Source of the DNA: Janthinobacterium sp. PAMC25594
GTDB lineage: Bacteria; Pseudomonadota; Gammaproteobacteria; Burkholderiales; Burkholderiaceae_D
Assembly: GCF_019443505.1 (NCBI RefSeq)
Contig: NZ_CP080377.1
Coordinates: forward strand, 4,216,001 to 4,280,000
Direction of reading: 5' to 3'
DNA: 64,000 nt
Under the pieces are notes generated by a model, which saw only the letters and a list, made by a program, of their open reading frames with translations, had not been told where the DNA came from and did no database searches. Position 1 is the stretch's first letter; every line of letters begins with the position of its first letter. Of this stretch, positions 26,247 to 36,200 are shown piece by piece. The position numbers and the translations under genes are program-made.

Positions 26247-26675
26247 TCACAGTAGCAAAATCAGCGAGCCGAGCACGATCAAGCCACCGCCGAGGGCCGC
26301 TTTCACGGTGAACGGCTCGCCCAGCACCAGCCAGCCAGCCAGCATCACCAGCGCCACGCTGAGCTTGTCGACGGGCGCCACCAGCGAGACGGGGCCCAGT
26401 TGCAGCGCGCGGAAATAGCAGAGCCACGACAGTCCCGTGGCCACGCCCGAGGCGATCAGGCAAGTCCAGCCCACCCAGTTGCCGCCGCTGGGGCGCTGCC
26501 ACTCCGCGCGCAGCGAGATGATGGCTGCCGTCACCAGGAGGATGACGCCCGTGCGTATCAAGGTGGCCATGTTGCTGTTCAGATGGGCCACGCCCAGCTT
26601 GCCCAGGATGGCCGTCAGGGCCGCGAATACGGCCGACAGGATGGCAAAGCCTTGCCAGGTAAAGGTGGTCGACAC
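26247..26675 (-). CDS. EamA-family small transporter
   Basis: With the GTG at 26675 (AGGGAG just upstream) the protein has 142 residues and about five hydrophobic segments, matching the single-EamA-domain transporters that end in a helix such as GGLIVLGSLILLL. The phrase LQLGPVSLVAPVDKLSVAL is typical of the group. It works in the inner membrane, probably as a dimer; the substrate is unknown. An earlier start at 26765 would add a basic, non-family N-terminus and is less likely. Confidence 0.8.
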   Translation of the reverse strand: MSTTFTWQGFAILSAVFAALTAILGKLGVAHLNSNMATLIRTGVILLVTAAIISLRAEWQRPSGGNWVGWTCLIASGVATGLSWLCYFRALQLGPVSLVAPVDKLSVALVMLAGWLVLGEPFTVKAALGGGLIVLGSLILLL

Positions 26676-26965
26676 GGGACTCCCTGCGCGCTGAATAATT
26701 GCAGTGACTGTAGCGTAAAAGCATGGCGGCCGCTGCCAATAATTTTTATTGCAACGCAGCATCAATTCTCATCAATTGTCGCAGCCCATTAACAACACTG
26801 TGTAAAAAACATTGCTTCCCAGCATTGTAAATATCGGTAGTTCGAGCGTATGCTGGAGTCGTCTGAACGGTGCCGCCAGAGCACCGTCGCCGCCGCATTC
26901 CTGGCCTGTCGAGCTGGAAGCGGGATACGCCCCACCGCCGCACAATAGAGAGTTGGAGACATAGA

Positions 26966-28606
26966 ATGAAGAAATTGACGTTCCAGCAGAAGTTATGGAT
27001 CCCCCTGCTTTGCAGCCTGTTGTGCATTACCGTTATTTTTGTCTATAACGCCCTGGAAATTCGCAAGATCCGCATCGAAGAGCGCAGCGCCGACCTGAGC
27101 AATGCCGCCGACCTGGGCCTGGGCGCCGTCAAGATGTTCGGCGACCTGGCCGCCAGCGGCGCCCTGACGCAGGAAGAAGCGCAGAAGCAGGCCACCGCCG
27201 TCATCAAGAGCATGCGCTTTGGCGAGACCGGTTATTTGTCCATCATCAACCTCGATGCCGTCGTCGTGATGAATCCCGCCGCGCCGCAAACCAACGGCAA
27301 GAACATGGCGGATTTTAAAGATGCCAATGGCACCTATCTGTACCGCGACATCGTCGCCGTCGGCAAGAGCGATGCGGGCAAGGGCTTCGTCCACTATTAC
27401 TTCCCCCGTCCCGGCCAGAAGAACGCCGAACCGAAGATGAGCCGCGTGGTGGCCTACAAGCCGTGGAGCTGGACCATCGTGGTGGGCGTGTACATGGACG
27501 ATATCGACGCGGCCTTCCGCCAGTCGCTGATCACCTCGCTGGGCGTACTGCTGCTGGTGTGCGGCTTGCTGGCCGCCGTCGTCGTGGCGATCAACCGCAG
27601 CCTGCGCCATGCGCTGGGCGGCGATCCCGAATATGCGGCCGACGTGGCTGCCCAGATCGCGAATAACGACTTGAGCGGCGCCGTGCGCACGCATGCCAAC
27701 GACCGCCACAGCGTGCTGTACGCGATGAAAACCATGCAGGCCAACCTGGTCGATGCGATCAGCGAAATCCGCCACAGCGCCGAAACGATCGCCACGGCAT
27801 CGAGCGAGATTGCCAGCGGCAATATGGACTTGTCGGCACGCACGGAAATGCAGGCCAGTTCGCTGGAAGAAACGGCGGCCTCGATGGAGGAATTGACCTC
27901 CACCGTGACGCAAAACGCGGGCAACGCCGTGCAGGCGAATGAACTGGCACAGTCCGCTTCCGCCGTGGCGCGCCAGGGCGGCGCCGTGGTGGCGCAAGTG
28001 ATCGGCACCATGGACACCATCAACGCCTCCTCGCGCAAGATCGTCGACATCATCGGCGTCATCGACGGCATCGCCTTCCAGACGAATATCCTGGCACTGA
28101 ATGCGGCGGTGGAAGCGGCGCGCGCGGGCGAGCAGGGTCGCGGCTTTGCCGTGGTGGCGTCGGAAGTGCGCAACCTGGCGCAGCGCTCGGCGGGCGCGGC
28201 GAAGGAAATCAAGGAACTCATCGGCGCTTCCGTCGACAGCATCGCGGCCGGCAGCGCCCTCGTCGCCCAGGCGGGCACGACCATGGATCAGGTGGTGGCT
28301 TCCGTGTCGCGCGTGACCGACATCATGGCCGACATCACGGCCGCCTCGCACGAGCAAAGCACGGGCATCGGCCACGTCAACCAGGCGATCACGGAAATGG
28401 ACAGCGTGACGCAGCAAAATGCGGCACTGGTGGAAGAGGCGGCGGCAGCGGCGGCCAGCATGCAGGACCAGGCGGCCGTGCTGGCGCAGCTGGTGTCGCG
28501 CTTCAAACTGTCGGCGCAGGAATCGGGGACGGCGCCGCGCGTGGCGGCCACTGCCACGCCACGCGCCGTGGCGAAAAAGCCGCTGCGCAGCCTGGCGGCG
28601 CGCTGA
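26966..28606 (+). CDS. Methyl-accepting chemotaxis protein with single-Cache sensor
   Basis: The 546-residue receptor has TM1 (about 10-28), a periplasmic sCache-type domain (about 35-185, with [26 protein letters not shown] and [15 protein letters not shown]), TM2 (about 190-212), a HAMP-like linker and the signalling coiled coil with the hairpin block [20 protein letters not shown] and [15 protein letters not shown]. The C-terminus ends PLRSLAAR, with no CheR-binding pentapeptide, unlike the two other receptors here. A GGAG precedes the ATG. sCache receptors usually sense small carboxylic acids; the ligand here is unknown. Confidence 0.9.
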   Translation: MKKLTFQQKLWIPLLCSLLCITVIFVYNALEIRKIRIEERSADLSNAADLGLGAVKMFGDLAASGALTQEEAQKQATAVIKSMRFGETGYLSIINLDAVVVMNPAAPQTNGKNMADFKDANGTYLYRDIVAVGKSDAGKGFVHYYFPRPGQKNAEPKMSRVVAYKPWSWTIVVGVYMDDIDAAFRQSLITSLGVLLLVCGLLAAVVVAINRSLRHALGGDPEYAADVAAQIANNDLSGAVRTHANDRHSVLYAMKTMQANLVDAISEIRHSAETIATASSEIASGNMDLSARTEMQASSLEETAASMEELTSTVTQNAGNAVQANELAQSASAVARQGGAVVAQVIGTMDTINASSRKIVDIIGVIDGIAFQTNILALNAAVEAARAGEQGRGFAVVASEVRNLAQRSAGAAKEIKELIGASVDSIAAGSALVAQAGTTMDQVVASVSRVTDIMADITAASHEQSTGIGHVNQAITEMDSVTQQNAALVEEAAAAAASMQDQAAVLAQLVSRFKLSAQESGTAPRVAATATPRAVAKKPLRSLAAR

Positions 28607-28607
28607 G

Positions 28608-29033
28608 TTACTGGGCTGGCGCCGCCGTTGGCGGCGCCGGCTTGAATTCCAGCTTGTCATCGACGACCACGAATTGCCCGAGCGGTTGGCCCAGGTCGGC
28701 TTTCGGGTCGTTTTCCATTTCCGTCAGCGCATTGCAGGTCGTCGTTTCCGCCTGCCACAACTGCTTGCCCATGCGGATATTCCACAGGCCATCACCGGCC
28801 GCAAACAGCTCCACCTTGATGTCGGCCGGCGCATCGGTCGACAGGATGTGCAGGCGCTGGCATTGCGGCAAGTTGGTCGCCATCAGCTGCACTTCCACTG
28901 TCTCTTGCCAAAAATAACGCTGCTGGCGGCGCACGGTCAGGGAATGGTCCTGGCCGTCGAACATATAGATGGCGAAGTCCTGGACACAGCCTGACAGCAG
29001 GACGGACAGCATGACGATCAGGAGTTTGCGCAT
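28608..29033 (-). CDS. Putative lipoprotein
   Basis: The 141-residue protein starts MRKLLIVMLSVLLSGC, a lipoprotein signal with the lipobox LLSGC (Cys16). The rest is soluble, contains the phrase YFWQETVEVQLMATNLPQCQR and ends in a Pro/Ala tail. It should be anchored in the inner or outer membrane; Val-Gln after Cys argues for outer-membrane sorting. The family is not recognised. It is convergent with the chemoreceptor, one base apart. Confidence 0.7.
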   Translation of the reverse strand: MRKLLIVMLSVLLSGCVQDFAIYMFDGQDHSLTVRRQQRYFWQETVEVQLMATNLPQCQRLHILSTDAPADIKVELFAAGDGLWNIRMGKQLWQAETTTCNALTEMENDPKADLGQPLGQFVVVDDKLEFKPAPPTAAPAQ

Positions 29034-29223
29034 GGTCGGCTTTCTTTGGTGGTTCTCGGGAATGGCGGAGTTCAATTCTTGCGGCGAGAGTGGGCGCTTG
29101 CTGGCATGGCAAGCGGGGCACGCGCCGTCTTGTTTTTCGCTTACGTGGCATTATATCCATGCACACCAGTTGCGGCGCGACAATAGTTACGCCCTCCCTA
29201 TGCCAACGAGCTGAAAGACGACG

Positions 29224-29922
29224 ATGATCGACCTGTATTACTGGACCACGCCCAACGGGCACAAAGTGACGATGTTCCTGGAAGAAGCGGGCATCCCCTA
29301 CAACATCATTCCCGTGCATATCGGCAAGGGTGAGCAGTTCACGCCCGAGTTTCTTGCCATCGCGCCCAACAACCGCATCCCCGCCATCGTCGACCAGGCA
29401 CCGGAAGATGGCGGCGCCCCCCTGTCGCTGTTCGAGTCGGGGGCGATTTTGCAATACCTGGCCGAAAAAAGCGGGCAATTCCTGCCGGACGACGTGCGCG
29501 GCCGCGCCGAAGTCATGCAATGGCTGTTCTGGCAAATGGGCGGGCTTGGCCCCATGGCCGGGCAAAATCACCATTTCGTGCAATATGCGCCCGAACCCAT
29601 CGAGTACGCCATCACGCGTTACGTGAACGAAACGAATCGCCTGTACGGCGTGCTGAACAAGCGCCTGGCCGACCGCGCATTCGTGGCCGGCGACACGTAT
29701 TCCATCGCCGACATGGCGATCTACCCATGGATCGTGCCGCACGCACGCCAGCGCCAGAAGCTGGAAGATTTCCCGCACCTGGCGCGCTGGTTCGCGGCCA
29801 TCGCCGCCCGTCCCGCCACCGTGCGCGCGTATGCGCGGGCCGCCGAAATCAACGTGCAGCCCACCGTCAGCGGCGACGCGAAAAGCGTGCTGTTCGGCCA
29901 GACGGCGAAGACGTTCGGCTAA
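29224..29922 (+). CDS. yfcG: Glutathione S-transferase-like disulphide-bond oxidoreductase (YfcG type)
   Basis: The 232-residue protein starts MIDLYYWTTPNGHKVTMFLEEA and keeps the YfcG hallmarks LGKG/IGKGEQFTPEFL, NNRIPAIVD, LFESGAILQYLAEK and GGLGPMAGQNHHF. E. coli YfcG is a Nu-class GST that uses two glutathione molecules to reduce disulphides and peroxides. It stands beside hiuH and the HprRS-like system, an oxidative-stress neighbourhood, but is on the opposite strand and convergent with hiuH. Confidence 0.92.
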   Translation: MIDLYYWTTPNGHKVTMFLEEAGIPYNIIPVHIGKGEQFTPEFLAIAPNNRIPAIVDQAPEDGGAPLSLFESGAILQYLAEKSGQFLPDDVRGRAEVMQWLFWQMGGLGPMAGQNHHFVQYAPEPIEYAITRYVNETNRLYGVLNKRLADRAFVAGDTYSIADMAIYPWIVPHARQRQKLEDFPHLARWFAAIAARPATVRAYARAAEINVQPTVSGDAKSVLFGQTAKTFG

Positions 29923-29936
29923 GCTTAATTCTCTTT

Positions 29937-30344
29937 TCAGTTGCCCCGATACGTGGAAAAGCCGAAAGGACTGAGCAGCAGCGGGATGTGATAGTGCTGC
30001 TCGGTCTTTTCCACGTGAAATTGCACGGGGATTTCCGGGAAGAATGTTTCCTGTTTCAGCCGCGCATAGTGTTCTCCCGTCTTGAACACGATGCGGTAGT
30101 CGCCCGCCTGCATGGCTTGATTTTCCGGATACATGGCCGCGATGCGCCCCTGCGCATTCGTCACGCCACTGCTTAATTGTTTCCAGTCATTGTCCTTCTT
30201 TTGCTCCAGGGTCACCGTCACGCCCGCCGTCGGCTGGCCGCTCTGCAAGTCGAGGATGTGCACGCTCAAGGGATTGGCGGCCAGCGCCATGGCAGACAGG
30301 CTGGCGAAGGCCAGAGCGGCAGCGGTTTTTTTCAAATAGCTCAT
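29937..30344 (-). CDS. hiuH: Periplasmic 5-hydroxyisourate hydrolase (transthyretin-like)
   Basis: The enzyme opens 5-hydroxyisourate in urate breakdown. The 135-residue protein has a signal peptide (MSYLKKTAAALAFASLSAMALA) and the mature start NPLSVHILDLQSGQPTAGV with the catalytic His, then an Arg-bearing strand and the C-terminal block LLLSPFGFSTYRG. It ends YRGN where the family normally has YRGS. A GTG at 30359 overlaps the upstream gene's stop (GTGA) and is the alternative start. It is the second gene of an operon divergent from the two-component system at 30989, as in E. coli hiuH-hprRS. Confidence 0.9.
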   Translation of the reverse strand: MSYLKKTAAALAFASLSAMALAANPLSVHILDLQSGQPTAGVTVTLEQKKDNDWKQLSSGVTNAQGRIAAMYPENQAMQAGDYRIVFKTGEHYARLKQETFFPEIPVQFHVEKTEQHYHIPLLLSPFGFSTYRGN

Positions 30345-30355
30345 CGTCGTTGCTT

Positions 30356-30850
30356 TCACAGGGTGGGGGAATCGAGTTCAGGGATGGCAGCCAGGGCGGC
30401 CAGGGCACAGGCGCGGTCTTGCAGGGCGCCACCGCCGCCGGCCACGCCGATGGCGCCGACGACTTCGCCCCTGGCGCGCAAGGGCAGGCCGCCGCCCAGC
30501 AGCAACAGTTCCGGCAGTGTCGTCAAATTGGCCATGTCGGGATTGCCGCGCGCGGCCACGGCCAGCGCCTGGGTATCATTTTTCGTCGACAGGGCCGTGT
30601 AGGCCTTGCGCCGGCTGGCCTGCGTGTTGTGCGGCCCGACGCCATCGGCGCGCTGCACGGCCACGACATTGCCGCCACGGTCCAGCACGCTGACGACGAT
30701 GTGCCGGCCTTGCGCCTGGCACGCGGCGATGGCCGCATTCGCCAGCGTGTTGGCCATTGCCAGAGAAAGGTCATCGACCTGGCGCAACTGGGCGTGGGCG
30801 GGGCTGGCCAGCAGGCACAGCAGGGTACTGCCGAAAAGTAGGGTTTTCAT
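30356..30850 (-). CDS. GlcG/HbpS-family secreted protein
   Basis: The 164-residue protein has a signal peptide (1-20, ending AHA) and one GlcG/HbpS domain, seen in VVSVLDRGGNVVAVQRADGVGP, KAYTALSTKNDT and the Gly-rich LLLGGGLPLRARGEVVGAIGVAGGGG. HbpS-like members bind haem or take part in redox sensing; GlcG members are of unknown role. It overlaps hiuH by up to four bases, depending on the hiuH start, and is first in the operon, next to the putative HprR box. Confidence 0.85.
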   Translation of the reverse strand: MKTLLFGSTLLCLLASPAHAQLRQVDDLSLAMANTLANAAIAACQAQGRHIVVSVLDRGGNVVAVQRADGVGPHNTQASRRKAYTALSTKNDTQALAVAARGNPDMANLTTLPELLLLGGGLPLRARGEVVGAIGVAGGGGALQDRACALAALAAIPELDSPTL

Positions 30851-30916
30851 GTGGCGGTCCGTTGATAAGGTGGCGCCAGTATGGCCAGTGATACCCTACG
30901 AGAAGATGATCGCCGC

Positions 30917-30932
30917 ATGACATTTTTATCAT
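30917..30932. promoter_or_regulatory. HprR/CusR-type operator in the divergent gap
   Basis: ATGACA (30917-30922), TTTT, TATCAT (30927-30932) is an inverted repeat with one mismatch from ATGACA-N4-TGTCAT, the pattern bound by CusR/HprR-type regulators. It is 67 bases before the HbpS-like gene and 57 before the regulator gene. A TATATT (30966-30971) lies before the regulator gene. Confidence 0.6.
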
Positions 30933-30988
30933 CCGCAGTACCCTGCGCGCGGCGTAAAATGGTTTTATATTCTCCTTAGAAAGCGGCC

Positions 30989-31699
30989 ATGCGCATCCTG
31001 GTAATCGAAGACGAGCCGAAGACGGGCGACTATTTGCTGCGTGGTCTGGCCGAGTCCGGCTTTACGGTGAGCCTGGCACGCAATGGCCGCGACGGCTTGC
31101 ACATGGCAAGTACGGAGTCACCCGATCTCATCGTGCTCGACGTGATGCTGCCCATCATGGATGGCTGGCAAGTCTTGCGCGCGCTGCGGCTGCAAGAGGG
31201 CGGTGCGGATGTGCCCGTGATTTTTCTCACGGCGCGCGACGAGGTGCAGGACCGCGTGAAAGGGTTGGAACTGGGCGCCGACGATTACCTGGTGAAACCG
31301 TTCGCCTTTGCCGAACTGGTGGCGCGCATCCGCACCCTGCTGCGCCGCGGGCCACCGCGTGAAGATGACGTCATCCGCATCGGCGACATGGAAATCGATG
31401 TGATGAAACGCAAGGTCAGCCGGCAAGGCCAGCGCATCACCCTGACGGCCAAGGAATTCGGCTTGCTGCATTTGTTGGCGCGGCGCCAGGGCGAGGTCTT
31501 GTCGCGCTCCATCATCGCCTCGCAAGTGTGGGACATCAATTTCGAGAGCGACACCAACGTGATCGACGCGGCCATCCGCCGCCTGCGCAGCAAGCTCGAC
31601 GACCCGTTCGAACCCAAGCTGATCCACACTCTGCGGGGCATGGGCTATGTCTGCGAATTGCGCGCGCCATCCGCTCCAGACAGCGGCGCGGCCGCATGA
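30989..31699 (+). CDS. hprR: OmpR-family response regulator of the HprR/CusR group
   Basis: The 236-residue regulator has a receiver with phospho-Asp D51 (LIVLDVMLP), the conserved Lys in [17 protein letters not shown] and a winged-helix output (about 130-225, with [15 protein letters not shown] and [31 protein letters not shown]). That last block is the heavy-metal/HprR subgroup signature. The start is the first ATG, with weak AGAAAG upstream. Divergent position to hiuH matches E. coli HprR (YedW), which answers H2O2 and HOCl; CusR/CopR function is the alternative, but no copper gene is nearby. Confidence 0.85.
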   Translation: MRILVIEDEPKTGDYLLRGLAESGFTVSLARNGRDGLHMASTESPDLIVLDVMLPIMDGWQVLRALRLQEGGADVPVIFLTARDEVQDRVKGLELGADDYLVKPFAFAELVARIRTLLRRGPPREDDVIRIGDMEIDVMKRKVSRQGQRITLTAKEFGLLHLLARRQGEVLSRSIIASQVWDINFESDTNVIDAAIRRLRSKLDDPFEPKLIHTLRGMGYVCELRAPSAPDSGAAA

Positions 31700-33096
31700 A
31701 GCTGGCGAAACTGCGGCGCTCGCTGACCCTGCGCGTCACGCTCGTCTTCGTATTGATCGTGGCGCTCGTGTCGGCCGGCCTGGGCATGCATCTGTACCGT
31801 TCATTCGTCGCGGAAATCGAGCGCCGCGACGATATTTTATTGCTGGGCAAACTGCGACAGATCCAGCAATTACTCGGCAATGCGGGCACGCTCGATATCA
31901 TCCGCGAGCGGCCCCAGTATTTCCGCGACACCATGAGCGGACAGGAGAACTCCCTGGTGCGCATCGTGCGCGCCGATGGCACGCGTTTGATCGATGTCAA
32001 TCCGCATGGCGAGACGGTGGCGCATCCTGTTCCCGTGGCCGTCGATGCGCCCGTCACTGCCAACGACATCGCCAGCTGGACTAGCCGCGACGGCTATCCG
32101 GCCCGGGTCGTGGCGGCCAGCGCGCGCATCGGCGATCCGGCGCAGATGGCCGACATTTCCGTCGCCCGCGTCTACGGCGACCGCACGGCCATGTTTGCCG
32201 CCTACCGCTGGCAGATTGTCGTCTCCGTGGCCGTCAGCGCGCTGGTGGCGGCCTTGCTTGCCAGCGTGATGCTGCTGCGGGGACTGCGGCCGCTGCGCAA
32301 TATCGCCGCCCATGCGGCTTTGGTGCGGCCCGGCAAACTGGGCCAGCAACTGGAGGCGCGTGATGCGCCCACGGAATTGCTGCCCCTGATCCAGGCCTTG
32401 AACGCCATGCTGGCGCGGCTGCAGGAAGGGTATGCGCGGCTGTCGCAGTTTTCCGCCGACCTCGCGCATGAATTTCGCACGCCCGTCACGAATCTGCTGG
32501 GACAAAGCCAGGTCATGCTGGCCCGCCCGCGCAGCGCGCACGAGTATGAACAGCTGGTGTCGTCGAACGTGGAAGAGCTGGAACGGCTGTCGCGCATGAT
32601 CGACAGCATGCTGTTTCTGGCGCGCGCGCAGCAGGACGAGATGATCCTGATCAAGCAAGCCTTGCCCGTGCAGGACGAATTCTTGCGCCTGGCCGATTTC
32701 TTTGAAGGCCTGGCCGAAGAGCGGGGGCTGGCGCTGGCGTGTCATGGCAGCGGTACTGTGACGGCCGAGCCGCAACTGCTGCGCCGCGCGCTGGGCAATT
32801 TGCTGTCGAACGCGATCCGCCACGCGGCGCCCGGCAGCACGATTTTATTGCGTTCGCACGCGACGAACGAGGGCGTGGAACTAAGCGTGAGCAACCTCGG
32901 CCCCGCCATCCCCGCGCGCCACTTGCCCCACCTGTTCGAGCGTTTTTATCGCGCCGACCCGGCCCGCAGCGACTCGGCCGCCTCCACAGGATTAGGGCTG
33001 GCCATCGTCACGGCCATCATGCAATTGCATGGCGGCAGCGCGAGCGTGGCGTCCGACGCGGCCGCCACGACGTTTACCCTGGTTTTTCCGGCGTAA
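31696..33096 (+). CDS. hprS: Sensor histidine kinase of the HprS/CusS group
   Basis: The 466-residue kinase begins at the ATGA overlap with the regulator stop. It has TM1 (about 16-36), a periplasmic domain (about 37-170), TM2 (about 175-195), HAMP, the phospho-acceptor motif [19 protein letters not shown] and a HATPase with N-box LLSNAIRHA and [16 protein letters not shown]. Subgroup wording around the His box is that of heavy-metal kinases such as CusS and HprS. The gene context decides for HprS; the sequence alone does not. Confidence 0.82.
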   Translation: MKLAKLRRSLTLRVTLVFVLIVALVSAGLGMHLYRSFVAEIERRDDILLLGKLRQIQQLLGNAGTLDIIRERPQYFRDTMSGQENSLVRIVRADGTRLIDVNPHGETVAHPVPVAVDAPVTANDIASWTSRDGYPARVVAASARIGDPAQMADISVARVYGDRTAMFAAYRWQIVVSVAVSALVAALLASVMLLRGLRPLRNIAAHAALVRPGKLGQQLEARDAPTELLPLIQALNAMLARLQEGYARLSQFSADLAHEFRTPVTNLLGQSQVMLARPRSAHEYEQLVSSNVEELERLSRMIDSMLFLARAQQDEMILIKQALPVQDEFLRLADFFEGLAEERGLALACHGSGTVTAEPQLLRRALGNLLSNAIRHAAPGSTILLRSHATNEGVELSVSNLGPAIPARHLPHLFERFYRADPARSDSAASTGLGLAIVTAIMQLHGGSASVASDAAATTFTLVFPA

Positions 33097-33110
33097 TTGA
33101 CTGGGGTGGT

Positions 33111-33226
33111 GTCGGATTACGCTACGCTAATCCGACCTACGCCGCATTCCGGCGCAGGGTAGGTCGGATTAGCGAGGCGAAGCCACGCGTAATCCGACAA
33201 GAGCCGTCAATAATATTGTCGGATTA
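33111..33226. repeat. REP-like palindromic repeats (cluster of three half/whole units)
   Basis: Unit one: GTCGGATTA (33111-33119) with TAATCCGAC (33128-33136). Unit two, inverted: GTCGGATTA (33163-33171) with TAATCCGAC (33190-33198), preceded by GTAG. A lone GTCGGATTA is at 33218-33226. The same palindrome with the same CTAC/GTAG tail recurs at 58511-58592, between gyrB and dnaN. The 33097-33252 gap holds no gene. Confidence 0.85.
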
Positions 33227-33252
33227 CGTGGTTCCGCATGGTCTCGGGGCCG

Positions 33253-36200
33253 TCAGCCCATCTCCACCAAAAACTCATGCATGCCCGTATGCGGCAATTG
33301 CGCGCAGGCCGGTGCAAAGTGCGGCAACTGTCCCCACAGCAAGGGGTTGCCGACGATGTACACATAATGTTGTGCGCGCGTCAGGGCCACGTTGAGCAAA
33401 TTCGGCGTGGCCGCCGCCCATTGCGCGGCGCCGGCCGTGCTGTCGTCGGCGCCGAGGACCAGCATCACCACGCTTTGTTCCTTGCCCTGGAAGGTGTGCA
33501 CGGTGCCCACCATCTGGCTGCTCCACTGGCGCAATTCGCGCGCCGTCGGTGCCTTGCCGTAGCCGAGGCGGCGGTCCCAGTCCATGTCGACGATGCGCGA
33601 GCGCAATTCGTTGCGCACGGCCTTGAACGGCGTAATCACATACATGTCGGGCAGCTTGCCATCGCGGCGATACAGTTTCAGCAGCACTTCCAGCACGAAA
33701 TCGAGCTGCACGGGCACCACCTGCTTGTAACTGACGGGGCCGACGGCGTCGATCCAGCGGCTGGGTCCCCGCGTCAGGCCGCGCGCGCCGGCCGGCGGCG
33801 TGCGGTCGGTTAGCCCGTAGACCATCTTGTCTTCGTAGGCGATGCTGTTGGCCAGCGAAAACATCGGTTCCACGCAGCGGCGGTGGACGCGCAGGGGGCT
33901 GCCGATCCACAGCGGCTGGGCGCTGCCGGCACCGACGACGGCGCCATAGCGGTTGGCCTTGTCGGCCAGGGTCTGCACGGAAACGGAAGTCGGCGCATAG
34001 CTGCCATCCTGCGTGTGCGGCGACAGCGCGGACAGGGCTTGCACGAGGCGGCCCGGCACCGTGAACACGGGTTCGATCTGCAGCGGATCGCCCACGACGA
34101 CAGCACGTTTGGCGCGCCACAGGCTGCCCAGCGCCGCTTGCGGCACGGCCTGGCCCGCTTCATCGATGAACAGCCAGCCCAGCGATTCGGGGCCCATGCC
34201 CTGGAACTGGCGCGCGAACGAGGCGAACGTGGTCGACACGACAGGCACCACCATGAACAGGCTGTGCCAGACCATGGCGATGTGCGACTGGTCATACGCG
34301 CGCTTGTTTTTCAGCAATTTCGACACGGCCAGCAAGTTGCCGCCAAAGCCGGGGCCGCCTTTCTTCGCCACTTCCGCCAGCCACGCTTCATGCAGGGCCA
34401 GGGCCTTGGCGAACAGGCGCGAGCGCAGGCGTGCCAGCGCCGGTTCATGCCACAGGCCGCCAATTTGCAGCGCGTCACCGTCCAGCTCGTCCAGGGTGGC
34501 CGGGGCGATGATGGTGGGGAAGCGCATGCGCGCGCGGCGCAGCAGTTCCGTGCTGTCATCCCATTCGCGCTGGCGCGATTGCGCCGTGCGCAGGGCGATG
34601 TGCAGGCTGTTGCGGGCGCGCTCGCAGCGTGGCTCCAGCTCGCCCTTCAGCAGCAGTTTGATGGCGGATACGTCGCGCGCGGCCTGGCGCTGTGCCTCGG
34701 CGTTGGCGATGACGGCCTCCTTGTAGGCGCGCGCCGGGGCCGTGCGGAACAGGCGGGCGAAAAAGCCGGGCTGCGTCAGCGCCACCAGGCGTTCCTCTTC
34801 CAGCAATTCCTTCTTGCTGGCGAGCAGGGTGTCCTGCTGCGCCAGCGCGCCGGACAGGGCGCCATTCGCCGTATCCATTTCTTGCTCGGCTGCAATCAAC
34901 GCCTGCTGGCTGGCCTGGATAAAATCTGCTTCCGTGCACGTGCCCACGGCTTGCCACAGGGCAGCGTACTGGGCGTGTTCGGCCAGCGCTTTTTCCACCA
35001 CGTGTTCCGTCTCGCGAAATTCGCGCGCGGCCTGGGCGAAGCTGACGCCCTGGTAGCTGGCCAGCCACTGGCGGATATTTTGTGCGTTCGGCGTCTTGCG
35101 CGCCGTGGTTTTGTCCCAGTCGTCGTCATAGAAATTGCTGATGAAGCGGCGGCGGTTGGCGCTATTGCCCAGCGCGCAGGACATCAAGCCCCATGGCGCC
35201 TCTTGTTCGGCCAGGGCGCGGTTGGCACCATTGCCGTCGGCCACGACCCGGCGCGCCACGCTTTCAAAGTAACGCGTGCGCGCCCATTCCTTGCCCAGCT
35301 GTTTCGGTTTCGGGAGGTCGCCGGAAATGTTTTCCACCGCCGCATTGTTCGACGAGGCGACGACCATTTCAAAGCCCGTCAGTTCGGGCCGCAAGCGGGC
35401 AATGGTGATCGGGTCGCGCACGCCTTCGAAGGCCACGGCCACCTTGCCGATGAAGGCATCGCCGGCGCGGTCCAGGCAGGACAGCACGGCCGCGCGGCGC
35501 ACGATGTTGTCGGCGAACAATTCGCGCAACAAGGTCGTCTTGCCCGTGCCCGGCGGGCCGTTGACGGAAAAGATGCCGCGCTCGCTCAAGCCCGTGCGCG
35601 CGCCGTGGATGGCGAACTGCTGCATCAGGCTCATGGCGTAGCTGGCGTCTTCCAGCCAGTGCCCGCGGTTCATATTGCCCGGATTGAGCATGGCGGCCAG
35701 CGCCTGGCGTCCGGCCGGGCTGTACAGGTCGATGCGCTCATCCTGCGCCAGCGGCGTCAGGTAGGCGGCGACCGTGGCCGGCAGCTTGCCGCCGCGCACG
35801 GCGCGGATGATCTGTTCCAGGTCATCGAGGTAAAAACTGTTGAGGATATCGATCGACGGTTCCACCGCGTCGTCGAAGTTCAGGCTGCGGTTCTGGCTGG
35901 CCTCAGCCAGGTTGCCTTCCGCCACGGCGGCGCGTTTCTTGCGCGTGCGCAATTCCAGCACGGCCAGCGGCTGGCCGGCGGCCGGGTGGAAACCGGCCCA
36001 GTCGCGCAGCAGGTCGGCCAGCGCCGCGATTTCCATGCCCGACAGGGGCGATGACACATTGCCTGCCTCGTCCGTCACTTGTTGCGGGGCGCGGCTTGCC
36101 GCGAAATTGCGCAAGTTGTCCTGCAGCACCAGCTGGCTGTCGCTGAAGGCGTCCAGGCTCAGGCCCGACCAGTCCGGCGTGCGCGCGCGGCCCAGCGCCC

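Noticed and set aside
26993..28660. 555-codon reverse frame opposite the chemoreceptor at 26966
   Set aside because: His/Arg/Gly-rich antisense text without motifs.
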